Notes: generated by a model not told the origin, from the sequence alone. 64,000 bases of DNA from CAYRFQ01 sp964423615 (GCA_964423615.1 CAYRFQ010000009.1:107702-171701); one strand, 5' to 3'; counted from the stretch's first letter, positions 16,108-26,431 are shown. Numbers and translations: made by a program.

Positions 16108-18183
16108 TTAATTCACTCCATGGACGTGACTGAGATAAATTCGGGACAAATCGGAACGTTTCACGATCCCGATGACGTGATTTTCTTGATCCACAACCGG
16201 CAAAGCTGGCAAATCGTTTTGGACGAAAACTTCCTGGGCGTAATCGAGGGTGTCGGTCGGTTTCAAAACCGGGCGAACCGGACGCATGAGATCGGCTGCG
16301 AGAATCAGTGGTCCAAGGTAAGGCGACTGAGTCGCGAGGTGGACTTCGGTGAGCACGACAACTCCGAGAAGTGCGTTTTCGTCATCCACAACCGGTAGAA
16401 CCAAGTATGGAGAGGAGCTGAGCTTCACGCCGACGGCGGACAAAGGGTCCTCGGGGTGGACGACGATGTCCGCCGAATTGGGTTTCAAAAATTGGCTCAC
16501 TTGCAGGCCGGCGAGAACCTCCTTGACGTATTCTCCTTTGTGGGCTGGTGAGTGAGAACGGTTCTCCACTTGGGATGGATAGAGAGATCGCTCGTCGGAG
16601 ATCATGTAGGAAATGGTGCAGACCCACAAGGCAGGCAACAACAAGAAATATCCTCCGGTCATTTCGCAAACGATGATGAGGGTCGAGAGTGGGACTTTTC
16701 CGGCTGCCGCAAAAAAACCGGCCATTCCGACAATCATACATGCGGTGGGTGAAGGAAGACTGCCGGTGGGCATTTCCGTGAAGAGCGTTTGGGCAAGCAA
16801 CCCCAAGGCACCTGCGGCACATCCGCCAATCACGATCGACGGGCCGAACACGCCGCCTGATCCCCCACTACCAATGGTGAGACTTGTGGTGATCAGCTTC
16901 CCGATGGCAACCGCTATCAAAATGCCAGCAAAATAGGGGCCTTTCGTTGCCAGGTTGTCGATGATGTTTCCTTGAGTGTCGCGGGCAAAACCGAGTGATT
17001 CCTGCAAGATGCCATATCCGAAAGACATCACCGAGAGGAGTTGGTGTTCGGCCTTCCCCGTCACCAACTCCCAGCCGAGGTAGAGCCCAAATCCCACGAG
17101 TCCCGTCAGAAAGCCACCGATGGCTGGTTTGAAATGCAGTTTTCCAGGCATCTTGCGGAACAAACTGACAGCCGCTTGCAACGTCCTCGTGTAAATCATT
17201 GCCAGGACGGCCATCACCACAGCCAAGACTGTGAAGACGACGAGGTGAAACGGGTTGTTGAATTGCAGTGGTGGAGTGTGGAACAAGGCTTCCCATCCAA
17301 AGAACAATCCGAAGGTACAGTAAGAAACGACACTGGCCATTCCCACGGGAATAACGACATCGGACTCCAAGTCGGGAGAGCGGTACAACACCTCGGCGGC
17401 GAACAATGCTCCGGCGAGTGGAGCGCGAAAGATGGCTGCGACACCGGCACCGACACCCGCTGCAAGAAGGACACGGCATGAGGAAGGTGGCATTTTCAAC
17501 CATCGAGCCATCATCGACCCAAACCCGGCTCCGATTTGGGCGATGGGCCCTTCTCTTCCCCCTGAACCTCCGGACCCGATCGTTATGGCACTCGCAACGA
17601 TTTTCACGAGTGATACCCTCGGGCTCAGGTAACCTTGTTTGTGGTGGAAGCTGGCTATGGCCCCATCGGTCCCTGGTCCTTCGGCCTCGGGCGCTAAAGT
17701 GTAAACCAGAAAGCCGCTAACCAAGCCACCGACCGTTGGGACCAAGAGCAACATCCAAGGAAGGAACTTCGGTTGATAAGGGAACCAAGAAAAGAACCCA
17801 CTCCAACGAATTGTCTCTTGTTCGGGAGTCGACGGATCGGATTTGGGAAGTTTCGGTTGGTGGAGCGGAGTAGAGTCAGTTCGGTTCTGTGTTGATTGAT
17901 GGTGACTTTGTTGGCGGAAACCAAGGGTGTCGCTCACATGTTTTTCCATGGCCGGTGGATGGGGATCGTGAAAGCCAACGATTCCATCCATGCAGAAATG
18001 TACGACGAGATTACAAGCGATGGAGAACAAGACAGCGGCCAACCCGACAACCACCCCAACAAGAACTGCCGCGCCCAATATCCCGCTGTGGATGCGGAAA
18101 CGACGACGACCCAGTCGGGCGAATTCGGCGAACCACCGGAGAGGGTTTGCGGAAGTGGAAAGTAACGGGCCATTGGGAGGCAT
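16108..18183 (-). CDS. ClC-type chloride channel/antiporter with tandem CBS domains
   Basis: A 691-aa inner-membrane protein. Selectivity-filter segments are clear: GSGGSGGREGPIAQIG, then GSGGSGGVFGPSIVIGG, and GFFAAAGKVPLSTLIIVCEM. About eleven hydrophobic helices occupy residues ~35-520. A hydrophilic insert (~95-140) separates helix B from the next. Two CBS domains follow (LKPNSADIVVHPEDPLSAVG and LMRPVRPVLKPTDTLDYAQE), ending with VIGIVKRSDL, which probably bind adenine nucleotides and gate transport. I start at ATG 18183 because AGGAG lies 11 nt upstream; the frame extends to a TTG at 18234 without a good site. Whether it is a channel or a Cl-/H+ exchanger needs the internal and external gating glutamates to be aligned. 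Confidence 0.94.
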   Translation of the reverse strand: MPPNGPLLSTSANPLRWFAEFARLGRRRFRIHSGILGAAVLVGVVVGLAAVLFSIACNLVVHFCMDGIVGFHDPHPPAMEKHVSDTLGFRQQSHHQSTQNRTDSTPLHQPKLPKSDPSTPEQETIRWSGFFSWFPYQPKFLPWMLLLVPTVGGLVSGFLVYTLAPEAEGPGTDGAIASFHHKQGYLSPRVSLVKIVASAITIGSGGSGGREGPIAQIGAGFGSMMARWLKMPPSSCRVLLAAGVGAGVAAIFRAPLAGALFAAEVLYRSPDLESDVVIPVGMASVVSYCTFGLFFGWEALFHTPPLQFNNPFHLVVFTVLAVVMAVLAMIYTRTLQAAVSLFRKMPGKLHFKPAIGGFLTGLVGFGLYLGWELVTGKAEHQLLSVMSFGYGILQESLGFARDTQGNIIDNLATKGPYFAGILIAVAIGKLITTSLTIGSGGSGGVFGPSIVIGGCAAGALGLLAQTLFTEMPTGSLPSPTACMIVGMAGFFAAAGKVPLSTLIIVCEMTGGYFLLLPALWVCTISYMISDERSLYPSQVENRSHSPAHKGEYVKEVLAGLQVSQFLKPNSADIVVHPEDPLSAVGVKLSSSPYLVLPVVDDENALLGVVVLTEVHLATQSPYLGPLILAADLMRPVRPVLKPTDTLDYAQEVFVQNDLPALPVVDQENHVIGIVKRSDLSRIYLSHVHGVN

Positions 18184-18623
18184 TAGTCGTGTTCGCTCCT
18201 GGAAAAACCTTTGCTCGTCTCGAGACGGAACCAACCAGAAGACGCTTTGGTTTGTAGAAATCCAAGTCTGTGGAATCTGTATTGCGAAATACTCTGCGAG
18301 GTTCGTCTGTGGACTGTTTGTCCGTCAGCCCACGGCGGAAATCTGGTTGGCGGCGGAAGTCTCTAATTCCGGTATAATCCTCGGTGGTGTGGAAGTCCAA
18401 GAATCGATTGATCCAACACAACAGTGTTTTGAGGTCGTCATCGATCCCGATCGTTTTTTCTAGTTTTCGACCAGCGCGGAAAACAACTTCACGACTCACA
18501 GTTTTCGCTGGGGAACAAACAACTCAACTCGACAGCTCAATCGAGAGACTCCTCATTGGACTATCTCGAATTTTAGGTCAACGCCAGCTTTCAACATCCT
18601 ACGTTATTGGAGAATTTCGGAAT
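18184..18623 (+). other. Divergent intergenic region clc/msrP
   Basis: 440 bp separating the divergent ClC and MsrP genes. The msrP frame runs open upstream to 18384, but the family-like N-terminus starts at 18624. No gene, hairpin or repeat is recognised; both promoters are expected here. Confidence 0.4.
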
Positions 18624-19661
18624 ATGTCCTCAAATTGGAATTCACCGGAAAACGATATCACTCCCGAGGAAATCATGAAGTCGGGACAGCGTCCTCCACC
18701 ACCTGGAACTGCTGACCCCTCGGGTCAAGACGACACAACCGAACCGAGGAAGGTCTCTCGACGAAATTGGCTCGGGATCACGGGAGCGCTCGCGGGTGTT
18801 GCTGTCGCAGGTGGGGCTTGGTTATACGCCTTTCGACGTGGAACCGACGAGGAAGTCTTGGCAGCAGGACAAACGGGGCTCTCATCCCATCCGGGTTATC
18901 CGGCGCGGACCAATCCGGCATTCGCGAGCGGTGGCCGTCCACTGACAGAAGAAGCTGCAGCCGCCCGGTACTGTAACTTTTACGAAATCACCGGTGGAAA
19001 AGATGTCTACCGATACATCGAAAATTTTAAAACCGATCCCTGGACGATTGAAGTCACGGGGGCTGTGAGAAATCCGAAGACGTATGACATGGATGCAATC
19101 CATAACACGTTCACTCTCGAAGAGCGAGTCTATCGACATCGTTGCGTCGAGGCGTGGGCCATGGTCGTCCCCTGGACAGGGTTTCCTCTAGCAGAACTGA
19201 TTCGCGCCGCCGATCCGCTTTCGGATGCGAGATACGTCAAATTCGTTTCTTTCTTCGATCCTCAAGTGGCGACACGACAACGGTTGTCACACTTCCCTTG
19301 GCCGTACACCGAAGGGTTGACGTTGGCGGAAGCGACGAATCCCTTGGCCTTTGTTGCCACCGGAATGTACGGTCATCCATTGTTGAAACAGCACGGAGCC
19401 CCCATTCGCCTCGTGATCCCGTGGAAGTACGGATACAAAAGTTGTAAGTCGATCGTGCGGATCGAATTGACTCGCGAACGGCCAAGCACATTCTGGAACT
19501 CGCTCCAACCAAACGAATATGGGTTCCAATCGAACGTGAACCCAAACATTCCTCATCCTCGGTGGAGTCAAGCCGAAGAGCGTATGCTCGGGACAGACGA
19601 GAGATATCCCACCCGTTTGTACAACGGATACGAAGAGTGGGTTGCCGAATTGTATAGCTAG
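18624..19661 (+). CDS. msrP: Protein-methionine-sulfoxide reductase catalytic subunit MsrP (YedY)
   Basis: A 345-aa periplasmic molybdopterin enzyme of the sulfite-oxidase fold that repairs oxidised methionine in exported proteins. A Tat signal is present (SRRNWLGITGALAGVAVAGG, about residues 44-63) after an unusually long hydrophilic leader. Mo-ligand Cys174 lies in RHRCVEAWAMVVPWTGFPL. Other family blocks are FYEITGGKDVYRYIENFKTDPW, GMYGHPLLKQHGAPIRLV and WKYGYKSCKSIVRIE. ATG 18624 has GGAG about 11 nt upstream. The heme partner MsrQ, which normally follows, is absent: the next 450 bp are empty and the next gene is an esterase. The electron donor is therefore unknown here. Confidence 0.93.
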   Translation: MSSNWNSPENDITPEEIMKSGQRPPPPGTADPSGQDDTTEPRKVSRRNWLGITGALAGVAVAGGAWLYAFRRGTDEEVLAAGQTGLSSHPGYPARTNPAFASGGRPLTEEAAAARYCNFYEITGGKDVYRYIENFKTDPWTIEVTGAVRNPKTYDMDAIHNTFTLEERVYRHRCVEAWAMVVPWTGFPLAELIRAADPLSDARYVKFVSFFDPQVATRQRLSHFPWPYTEGLTLAEATNPLAFVATGMYGHPLLKQHGAPIRLVIPWKYGYKSCKSIVRIELTRERPSTFWNSLQPNEYGFQSNVNPNIPHPRWSQAEERMLGTDERYPTRLYNGYEEWVAELYS

Positions 19662-20114
19662 GTCTCGTCTGATGGATCATAGTTTGATACTTCGGGGAGT
19701 GGATCGACGGGAGTACGTGCGGCTGCAGCGGTTTGTGGAAGTGTTGAAGTAAGATGTGGACAGCCTCCGAGACAACAATGACCCATTCAAAAGAGAAGCG
19801 GTGTTCTGGTGTTTTTGAGAGATCGTCCGGAGTACACCCTTTACAAACTCGATTGTGGCTGCACAAGTCTGCCAGGCGCTCGAGTATCAAATATGAAATC
19901 AAGAAAGCATCGATTGGCGCGGAGCACAAGTAGATGAATGCAGCGGCTAAGCACGCCACCAACAAAATGTCAATTCAGGAGTTGACTTCTGCTCTCACGA
20001 ACAAACCTCACCGCTTTTGAAACCGTCTCCGCTGGTTGAAGGTATCCCTTGCGAGCATCCGATCTTGACTGTCGAAACCACTTTGAGCCCGCACTTCCAA
20101 CTAGGAGATCACTC
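19662..20114 (+). other. Intergenic region msrP/esterase, no gene seen
   Basis: 453 bp with only unconvincing short reading frames on either strand. AGGAG at 20103-20107 is the ribosome-binding site for the GTG at 20115. No msrQ remnant was recognised in any frame. Confidence 0.4.
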
Positions 20115-21074
20115 GTGAGCAAACTTGTTGACTGCACGTTCATCCCACACTCAACGATGGCCAGGTTGTCATTGGTCGCTGTCACATTTGTCTGCGGGTG
20201 TAATCTGCCGTATGTTGACGGAGACCAATTCATCGAGCATACCATCCGTTCAGGCGGCAAAAAACGAACTTTTTATGTGCATAAAGCTCGACAAAAACCG
20301 CGCCGCCCCCGACCACTCGTTGTCGTGTTGCACGGCGGCGGCGGAAATGGTCGTGGCCTGCGAGGAACTTATGGTTTCAAACCGTTCATCGAAAAAGGCG
20401 AGTTCATCGCTGTTTACCCCAACGCGGTCGGTGGTAAGTGGCTGCCAACCAAAGAAGAGGTCGAGTTCCTAGATGCCGTGATAGACACAACTTTCCAAAA
20501 GGAAAACATCGACCGCAAACGACTGTTCGTGACGGGAGCATCTCGCGGTGGGGTTATGACGCTCTACTACCTGCCTCGGACGAAGCATGACGTTCTCGCA
20601 GCGGGTTCGGTGATTTCCGGAATGATGAAGTTCATCGCCGACGACTTCTCGTTACCACGGCGTGTGGATTTTGCTTTCATCAACGGGACCAAAGACCCGT
20701 TGATGCCTTACAAAGGTGGTTGGGGTGGCATGTGGCGACCGAAGAAAACAGGCCCAGACGAGTACAAGTTGCTGGCCGTACCTGAAGCCGCAAACGTTCT
20801 GGTCAAAGCGAACAAAATTAAGGCAGAGCCAACAATTACATCGCTCGGAAATCCCGACCTGAAGGATGGTTGCACGAACGAGGTCCAGATTTGGGCCGAC
20901 AAAAAAACCGGAGCGCGAGTCGCACTCGTGACCGTCAAAGGAGGCGGACACGTCGTTCCTGGTGGTCGTCAGTATCTTCCCAAAGCCATGATCGGCCCGT
21001 CATGCAAGGATTTCCATCACGCTGTTGTAATGTGGCGATTCTTCAAGAAAGCTAGACTCCGCAAGACACGCTGA
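20115..21074 (+). CDS. CE1/PHB-depolymerase-type secreted esterase
   Basis: A 319-aa alpha/beta-hydrolase of the LpqC/PHB-depolymerase/feruloyl-esterase group. The N-terminal hydrophobic segment LSLVAVTFVCGC has a lipobox-like Cys, so export is likely. Family signs are RPLVVVLHGGGGNGRGL, NIDRKRLFVTGASRGG (nucleophile Ser in GASRG), FAFINGTKDPLMPY and the likely catalytic His in TVKGGGHVVPGG. GTG 20115 is preferred because AGGAG stands 7 nt upstream; ATG 20157 is an alternative giving a more compact signal. Natural substrate (polyester, feruloyl-polysaccharide or other ester) cannot be told from sequence. Confidence 0.85.
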   Translation: MSKLVDCTFIPHSTMARLSLVAVTFVCGCNLPYVDGDQFIEHTIRSGGKKRTFYVHKARQKPRRPRPLVVVLHGGGGNGRGLRGTYGFKPFIEKGEFIAVYPNAVGGKWLPTKEEVEFLDAVIDTTFQKENIDRKRLFVTGASRGGVMTLYYLPRTKHDVLAAGSVISGMMKFIADDFSLPRRVDFAFINGTKDPLMPYKGGWGGMWRPKKTGPDEYKLLAVPEAANVLVKANKIKAEPTITSLGNPDLKDGCTNEVQIWADKKTGARVALVTVKGGGHVVPGGRQYLPKAMIGPSCKDFHHAVVMWRFFKKARLRKTR

Positions 21075-21750
21075 CGAGAAGAATTGGTAGGCGGGATGCC
21101 CGACAGCGACACGATGGAAGCGTTTATCTCTAATTGACTTGTTTTCGATCTCGGAGGGGCAACGTATCGGGGCGTGGCTTTATCGGTCCAATCAAGTCTC
21201 AACACAGTTCCATGAGTCCCTCTCCCCTCTGAGCGAATCCGAACAGGAAATCTTGCGAGAGGGTGTTCTCGCAATGAGAACCGGTGGTCATCGGCCTGGC
21301 CGACGATTGCAATGGTCAAGTGTTCACACAAACTGAAACGAAACTCAGGTCTAAACATGGCTATCTTACGGGCCAGCAACTTTGTCAATGTGACATTACC
21401 CGATTACGTTTGGCAATCTTCTGCATGTACAAACAATCTGACAGCCTCTATCTGTTTGGTTTGGTTGGGTTAACTCAACAGCTAACAGTGGAGGTTTTCT
21501 TAGCAATGCTTTTTGGGTGATTTTTCGTTGGAATTGCCTTGTGTGCTGAGTCCAAACTTCACCAACCATAGAGTTTTGCTATCAAAGTCTACTGCTCGGT
21601 TTCCGGCCTTGTCGTTCTTGTAGATCATCAACGAAACTCAGTGTTTTTTTGAGTTATATTCCTGGGCAATTGGAAGCACCCAGCCTTAAGAGAGGGTATG
21701 ATCGAACTGTTTTGAACTCGTTCACCGCACACAAGTCAGGAGGTCGATCG
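21075..21750 (+). other. Intergenic region without a recognisable gene
   Basis: 676 bp containing only short, compositionally non-coding frames. AGGAGG at 21738-21743 is a strong Shine-Dalgarno for the TTG start at 21751. No repeat or stem stands out. Confidence 0.4.
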
Positions 21751-23772
21751 TTGCTAAAAACATGTTTAATCCTTGCCATGTTTCTCTCAATCTGGTCCTA
21801 CGGAAACGTCGCATGTGGAAGGTCTCCTTTACTCGGAAGCCCGCTTGGTCAAGGCGATCCACATGAGAAGAGCCAAACCTTCCAACGTCTGGAGTATCGA
21901 AATCCTGGACTCGTCGTCGACTTGGGTGTTGGTCTTTGGGCGTGGCCGTTGCCGCTGGATTACGACGGAGACGGCGATCTTGATTTGCTCGTTTCGTGTC
22001 CCGACAAACCATACAACGGAACCTATTTCTTCGAGAATCCCGGGGGACAAGGCAAGATGCCGATCTTCAAGCCCGCGGTCCGAATCGATAAGGGCCGGTT
22101 CAACGTGACTCCCTCGTACGTAGGAAAATCCACCCGTGTGTTGGTACCGGGTCACGAGTTAATGACAACTCGAGAGAGCTTCGGCGAGCTGCGACGAATC
22201 TATCCAAGAGATCGAATCCACTCCACGAAGGGGCGTACTCGTGCCCGTCAATGGAAGTACATCGATTACAACGGCGACGGAGCTTTGGACCTTGTGGTTG
22301 GGGTGGGGGACTGGACCGAATACGGTTGGGACAACGCCTTCGACAAGAAAGGGAAATGGCGTCGCGGTCCGTTGCACGGCTACGTTTACTGGATTCGAAA
22401 TACCGGAACGACAGTATCACCGAAGTACGCAAAACCGCAAAGAGTGAAAGCAGACGGCAAGAATGTCGACGTTTTCGGCATGCCTTCGCCGAACTTCGCC
22501 GATTTCGATGGCGACGGTGATTTGGACTTGCTCTGTGGCGAATTCGTCGATGGATTCACATACTTCCAAAACATCGGCATACGCAAGGCTCCAGAATATG
22601 CGACAGGCAAGAAGTTGATGGGTAGAGGTGGACCTATCGTGATGGATCTGTGCATGATCATCCCCGTGGCCATTGATTGGGACCGCGATGGCGACATTGA
22701 TCTTGTCGTTGGCCAGGAAGATGGCCGAGTCGCATTCGTCGAGCACACAGGAAAAATCAAAGACGGAATGCCTGTGTTCAAGTCTCCCAAGTTTTTCCAA
22801 CAGCAAGCCAAGTACGTCATGTTCGGAGCTCTCATCACTCCCATGAGCTTTGACTGGGATGCCGACGGTGACGAAGACATTATCGCCGGTAACACCGCAG
22901 GAGAGATTGGATTCATCGAGAATCTCGACGGTGGCAACCCGCCCAAGTGGTCCGCGCCAGTTCGACTAAAAGCGAACGGTAAAACCATTCGCATCCAGGC
23001 AGGACCGAACGGATCGATCCAGGGACCATGCGAGCGCAAGTGGGGTTATACGACGTTGACAGTCGCCGATTGGGACCACGACGACTTGCCCGACATCGTC
23101 GTCAATTCGATCTGGGGTAAGGTCGTTTGGTATCGAAACACCGGAACTCGTCGCCATCCAAAACTAGCGAGGTCTGCTCCCATCCGTGTTCAGTGGCACG
23201 GCACCTCACCGAAGCCAGCATGGAATTGGTGGGACCCAAAGGACAACGAACTCATCACCCAATGGCGAACAACACCTGTTGTTGTTGATTGGAACAAGGA
23301 CGGACTCAATGATTTGGTCATGCTCGACCACGAGGGTTATCTAGCGTTCTTTCGTCGAAAACGAGAGGGCCGACGACTTGTGTTGTTACCCGGTGAACGA
23401 GTCTTTCAGGGTGGGACACATTCCCGCGACGGCAAACGACTTTCCAAGAAGACTGACCCACTGCGGCTCAACGCTGGAGTTGCTGGTCGGAGTGGACGCC
23501 GACAATTGTGCATCGTCGACTGGGATGGTGACGGCAAACAAGATCTGTTGCTCAATAGCACGAATGCCAACTTGATGCGAAACTTGGGAACCGATGGCAA
23601 GAAGTGGATATTCGAAGATCAAGGTCCCGTGTCTAGTCAAAGGCTTGCCGGGCACGCCACACACCCTACAGTGGTCGATTGGAACAGGGACGGCATCCCT
23701 GATTTACTGTTAGGTGGAGAGGACGGTTTCCTGTATTACCTCCAAAATCCGAATCGCCACCAAAAAGAGTAG
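21751..23772 (+). CDS. Secreted FG-GAP/VCBS-repeat protein
   Basis: A 673-aa exported protein with a signal peptide (LLKTCLILAMFLSIW-SYGNVACG) then a beta-propeller built from repeated Ca2+-binding loops: DYDGDGDLDLLVSC, DYNGDGALDLVVG, DFDGDGDLDLLCG, DWDRDGDIDLVVG, DWDADGDEDIIAG, DWDHDDLPDIVV, DWNKDGLNDLVM, DWDGDGKQDLLL and DWNRDGIPDLLLG, nine in all. The integrin-like FG-GAP fold is common in planctomycete surface proteins and usually mediates binding. The TTG start at 21751 is chosen over in-frame starts further upstream because AGGAGG lies 7 nt ahead and the signal peptide starts exactly there. Followed 50 bp later by a membrane glycosyltransferase-like gene. Confidence 0.88.
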   Translation: MLKTCLILAMFLSIWSYGNVACGRSPLLGSPLGQGDPHEKSQTFQRLEYRNPGLVVDLGVGLWAWPLPLDYDGDGDLDLLVSCPDKPYNGTYFFENPGGQGKMPIFKPAVRIDKGRFNVTPSYVGKSTRVLVPGHELMTTRESFGELRRIYPRDRIHSTKGRTRARQWKYIDYNGDGALDLVVGVGDWTEYGWDNAFDKKGKWRRGPLHGYVYWIRNTGTTVSPKYAKPQRVKADGKNVDVFGMPSPNFADFDGDGDLDLLCGEFVDGFTYFQNIGIRKAPEYATGKKLMGRGGPIVMDLCMIIPVAIDWDRDGDIDLVVGQEDGRVAFVEHTGKIKDGMPVFKSPKFFQQQAKYVMFGALITPMSFDWDADGDEDIIAGNTAGEIGFIENLDGGNPPKWSAPVRLKANGKTIRIQAGPNGSIQGPCERKWGYTTLTVADWDHDDLPDIVVNSIWGKVVWYRNTGTRRHPKLARSAPIRVQWHGTSPKPAWNWWDPKDNELITQWRTTPVVVDWNKDGLNDLVMLDHEGYLAFFRRKREGRRLVLLPGERVFQGGTHSRDGKRLSKKTDPLRLNAGVAGRSGRRQLCIVDWDGDGKQDLLLNSTNANLMRNLGTDGKKWIFEDQGPVSSQRLAGHATHPTVVDWNRDGIPDLLLGGEDGFLYYLQNPNRHQKE

Positions 23773-23822
23773 ATAAAGAAAAGAACTGAGGAGATCGGTC
23801 TCAGTCGAATTTCCGTTCTGGA

Positions 23823-25742
23823 GTGCGACGACTTCCCGTCACTTTCGTCGCTTCCTTTCTGTGCATCCGGTCTGCTCGAAGACCCACCTTGACCAAAACG
23901 ACACTCCATTCTACCATCTCGCCAGTCGATGTGGCGTCTTCTCAGACGCCAACCATTCCCTGTGTTGCGTGTAATTCATCAGACCGGAGAGTTACGCCGG
24001 TGATCGAAGAATCGTCGAATAAAGTCTATCAAATCACTACTCTGCAGACGCCCCGTCACGTCATGTCCGACTTGACCCCACTCGTGATTCTACTTCTTTT
24101 GGCCTTCTTCATTCGCGGATGGGTCCTTGTTACGGCCGTAGTCCCTGCACGAGACAGTATTGGTTTCATCAGGCAAGCTTTGGCTTTCGAAAAACAACAT
24201 TTTACCGACGTAGTTCAAGCAGCCCACCAACATCCGGGATACCCACTCGGGATTCTTATCACGTCTTGGCCAATTCGATATGTGCACGGGACAACGGATT
24301 GGTGGGCCATGCAGCTCAGCGCCCAACTGGTGAGTTCGGTAGCTGGGTGGTTGCTCGTCATTCCTATGTTCTACATTGGCAAAGAACTTTTTTCAGCCCG
24401 GATCGGTTTTTGGTCGGCCCTATTATTTCAGTGTCTCCCCGCCAGCGGCCACGTCCTTTCGGACGCGATTTCGGACCCCTTACATATGTTGTTCGCAGCA
24501 ATGTCGTTGTTTTGGGGAATTCGGGCGGTTAGGCATAACTCGTGGAGGCCATTTGCCCTTGCGGGTGGGTTTGCTGGGCTAGCCTACTTGGTTCGCCCTG
24601 AGGGTGTTGCTATCGCGGTGGCGACGGGCGCTGTTCTATTGGGTAGCCAACTTGTAACTCAATGGCGACGCCCCTGGCGAAAAGTCCTTGTGTGTGGAGG
24701 GACTCTCGCAGCCGCGACACTGATTGTCGGGAGTCCGTACTATCTGGTCACAGGTACGTTCACCAACAAACCGAGCGCGCAAAAACTCACGAAATTGGCA
24801 GGCATCACCGAGGCAACAAATCTCAAGTGTGTCGAGAGTCGACGTTCGCTTCACAAAAGATCGCAAAACGACGCATTCATCACTCACGAAACAAAAGCTG
24901 GCCATAGTGCTTCACGACCTCACCACTCACGTGGGCCGCTTTTCGCCGTGCATGTCCGCGACTGGGAAAACCAATCTTCCATCCGTCGAATGGTGAGCGG
25001 CCTCAAGGCAATCATCACGGAATACATCCACGCTACACTCTACATTCTGTGGCTTCCGACGCTCCTTGGATTGTGGTTCTGTCGGGATCGCTATTGCAAG
25101 ATTCCTGGTGCCTGGGTATGCGTAATCCTCTTTGTGGGCCAAGGATTTCTCGTTTGGCGTTTAGCAACGGTTGCAGGTTACGTGTCGGATCGACACATCC
25201 TGTTGCTCGTATTGTGCAGTCTCCAACAGGCTGTAGTGGTCATCTTGATGCTGGGTCAAGGACTCCAAAACCTGGTAGCGCGTACGACTGTGCTTCCGTC
25301 TCGTTGGAGGCTTGCAGCCACAAAGTGGTCGGTGTCGATGACTCCGAAAGTTGGTGGAGGAATATTGACCGTTTTAATGATCCTGGCGCTGGTGAGAACC
25401 TTACGTCCGCTTCACGAACATCGCGAGGGGCACTACGCCGCTGGCGAATGGTTGCGAGACCACACAGATCCTTCGGACAAAATTCACGATGACCATTGTT
25501 GGGCTCACTACTATGCCGGACGCGTCTTGCTCGAGGGTAAACGACCGCGTCCACCTAAAGGACACGCTCTACGAAAATACCTGGTGATCAGTCGGAAAAG
25601 CAAGCGTCGACCGCCATCTACTCCTCGAACGTTCACCGAGAAGAAGGCTCAACGTTTGGGTGGACGTGTGGTCTTCCAATGGCCCAGAAACGGTCCAGTT
25701 TCCAGGGCCAAAGTCGTTGTGTATGAACTACCTCGGTCGTAA
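23823..25742 (+). CDS. GT39-like (ArnT/PMT family) membrane glycosyltransferase
   Basis: A 639-aa polytopic protein. After a hydrophilic stretch, TM1 starts near MSDLTPLVILLLLAFFIRGW (ATG 24063). The first periplasmic loop reads VVPARDSIGFIRQALAFEK with an Asp where GT-C enzymes of the ArnT/PMT/GT39 type have the catalytic acid. SDAISDPLHMLFAAMSLFWG, PEGVAIAVATGAVLLG and further helices follow, then a soluble C-terminal ~120 residues. It likely transfers a sugar from a polyprenyl phosphate to an outer substrate. The start is uncertain: GTG 23823 gives the long form, ATG 24063 removes an 80-residue leader without obvious signal. A central hydrophilic insert (about 315-375) is unusual. Confidence 0.72.
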   Translation: MRRLPVTFVASFLCIRSARRPTLTKTTLHSTISPVDVASSQTPTIPCVACNSSDRRVTPVIEESSNKVYQITTLQTPRHVMSDLTPLVILLLLAFFIRGWVLVTAVVPARDSIGFIRQALAFEKQHFTDVVQAAHQHPGYPLGILITSWPIRYVHGTTDWWAMQLSAQLVSSVAGWLLVIPMFYIGKELFSARIGFWSALLFQCLPASGHVLSDAISDPLHMLFAAMSLFWGIRAVRHNSWRPFALAGGFAGLAYLVRPEGVAIAVATGAVLLGSQLVTQWRRPWRKVLVCGGTLAAATLIVGSPYYLVTGTFTNKPSAQKLTKLAGITEATNLKCVESRRSLHKRSQNDAFITHETKAGHSASRPHHSRGPLFAVHVRDWENQSSIRRMVSGLKAIITEYIHATLYILWLPTLLGLWFCRDRYCKIPGAWVCVILFVGQGFLVWRLATVAGYVSDRHILLLVLCSLQQAVVVILMLGQGLQNLVARTTVLPSRWRLAATKWSVSMTPKVGGGILTVLMILALVRTLRPLHEHREGHYAAGEWLRDHTDPSDKIHDDHCWAHYYAGRVLLEGKRPRPPKGHALRKYLVISRKSKRRPPSTPRTFTEKKAQRLGGRVVFQWPRNGPVSRAKVVVYELPRS

Positions 25743-25801
25743 TCGGCTCAACCGGAACGTCCCCACGATTTCGGCCGAGGATCCACGGAAGGAGAGAAGA
25801 G

Positions 25802-26431
25802 ATGAAGGCTGCTTTATTGGTGTACGCTGGACTGTTTTTTGGCGGCGGGATGAACCCAGCAATCTGGGACGAAGGCCCAAATTACACCGTCACTGCGCGG
25901 GTGGTTAAGATCGATGCGCAAGGCAACCGGCAATACATCACGATTCCCAAAATCAACGCGACTCTCGGGCAAGACTATCATGTTTCGTCCGGGTGTAATA
26001 GTAGAGGGGAAGTTGAGGTCACTCGTCTGAGCGCCCCGACTTCTCCGTGGCAAGAAGCCTTCGAAGAAAGCACATTCGAGGGACTCACTCACCGTAAGAA
26101 ACGGACACCACATACACGCACCATCGATTGGATGATTTCCGTTACCAATTCTAAAGAGGGAACTCCTCGGATCAAAGTCTCGTACACAGCTACGTCCACC
26201 GACGTCGGCGAAAACTCACGCCGCAATCGATACCTCGTTGACGAACAAATAGCTTTTGGTGAAATCCGTCGGGTAGTACTTACACGAGACTCAATCGGAC
26301 GGCCAACCTCGTGGATGGAAGTCGAAGTGAATCAACAAGGCCAGATCATTCCCATGACTCCCAAGAGCCGCAAGAGTTCTGGCGAAGCAGAAATCAAGGG
26401 TGTCTTCCCATTTTACTATGAGGCGTTTTAG
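25802..26431 (+). CDS. Hypothetical protein with N-terminal hydrophobic segment
   Basis: A 209-aa product with a short possible signal (MKAALLVYAGLFFGGG) and no recognised domain. The body is beta-rich and polar (TVTARVVKIDAQGNRQYITI, RIKVSYTATSTDVGENSRRN, DEQIAFGEIRRVVLTRDSIG), like small exported planctomycete proteins, but this is only an impression. GGAGAGAAGAG immediately before ATG 25802 is a strong ribosome-binding site, so the gene is probably real. It lies 59 bp after the GT39-like gene and may share its transcript. Confidence 0.7.
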   Translation: MKAALLVYAGLFFGGGMNPAIWDEGPNYTVTARVVKIDAQGNRQYITIPKINATLGQDYHVSSGCNSRGEVEVTRLSAPTSPWQEAFEESTFEGLTHRKKRTPHTRTIDWMISVTNSKEGTPRIKVSYTATSTDVGENSRRNRYLVDEQIAFGEIRRVVLTRDSIGRPTSWMEVEVNQQGQIIPMTPKSRKSSGEAEIKGVFPFYYEAF

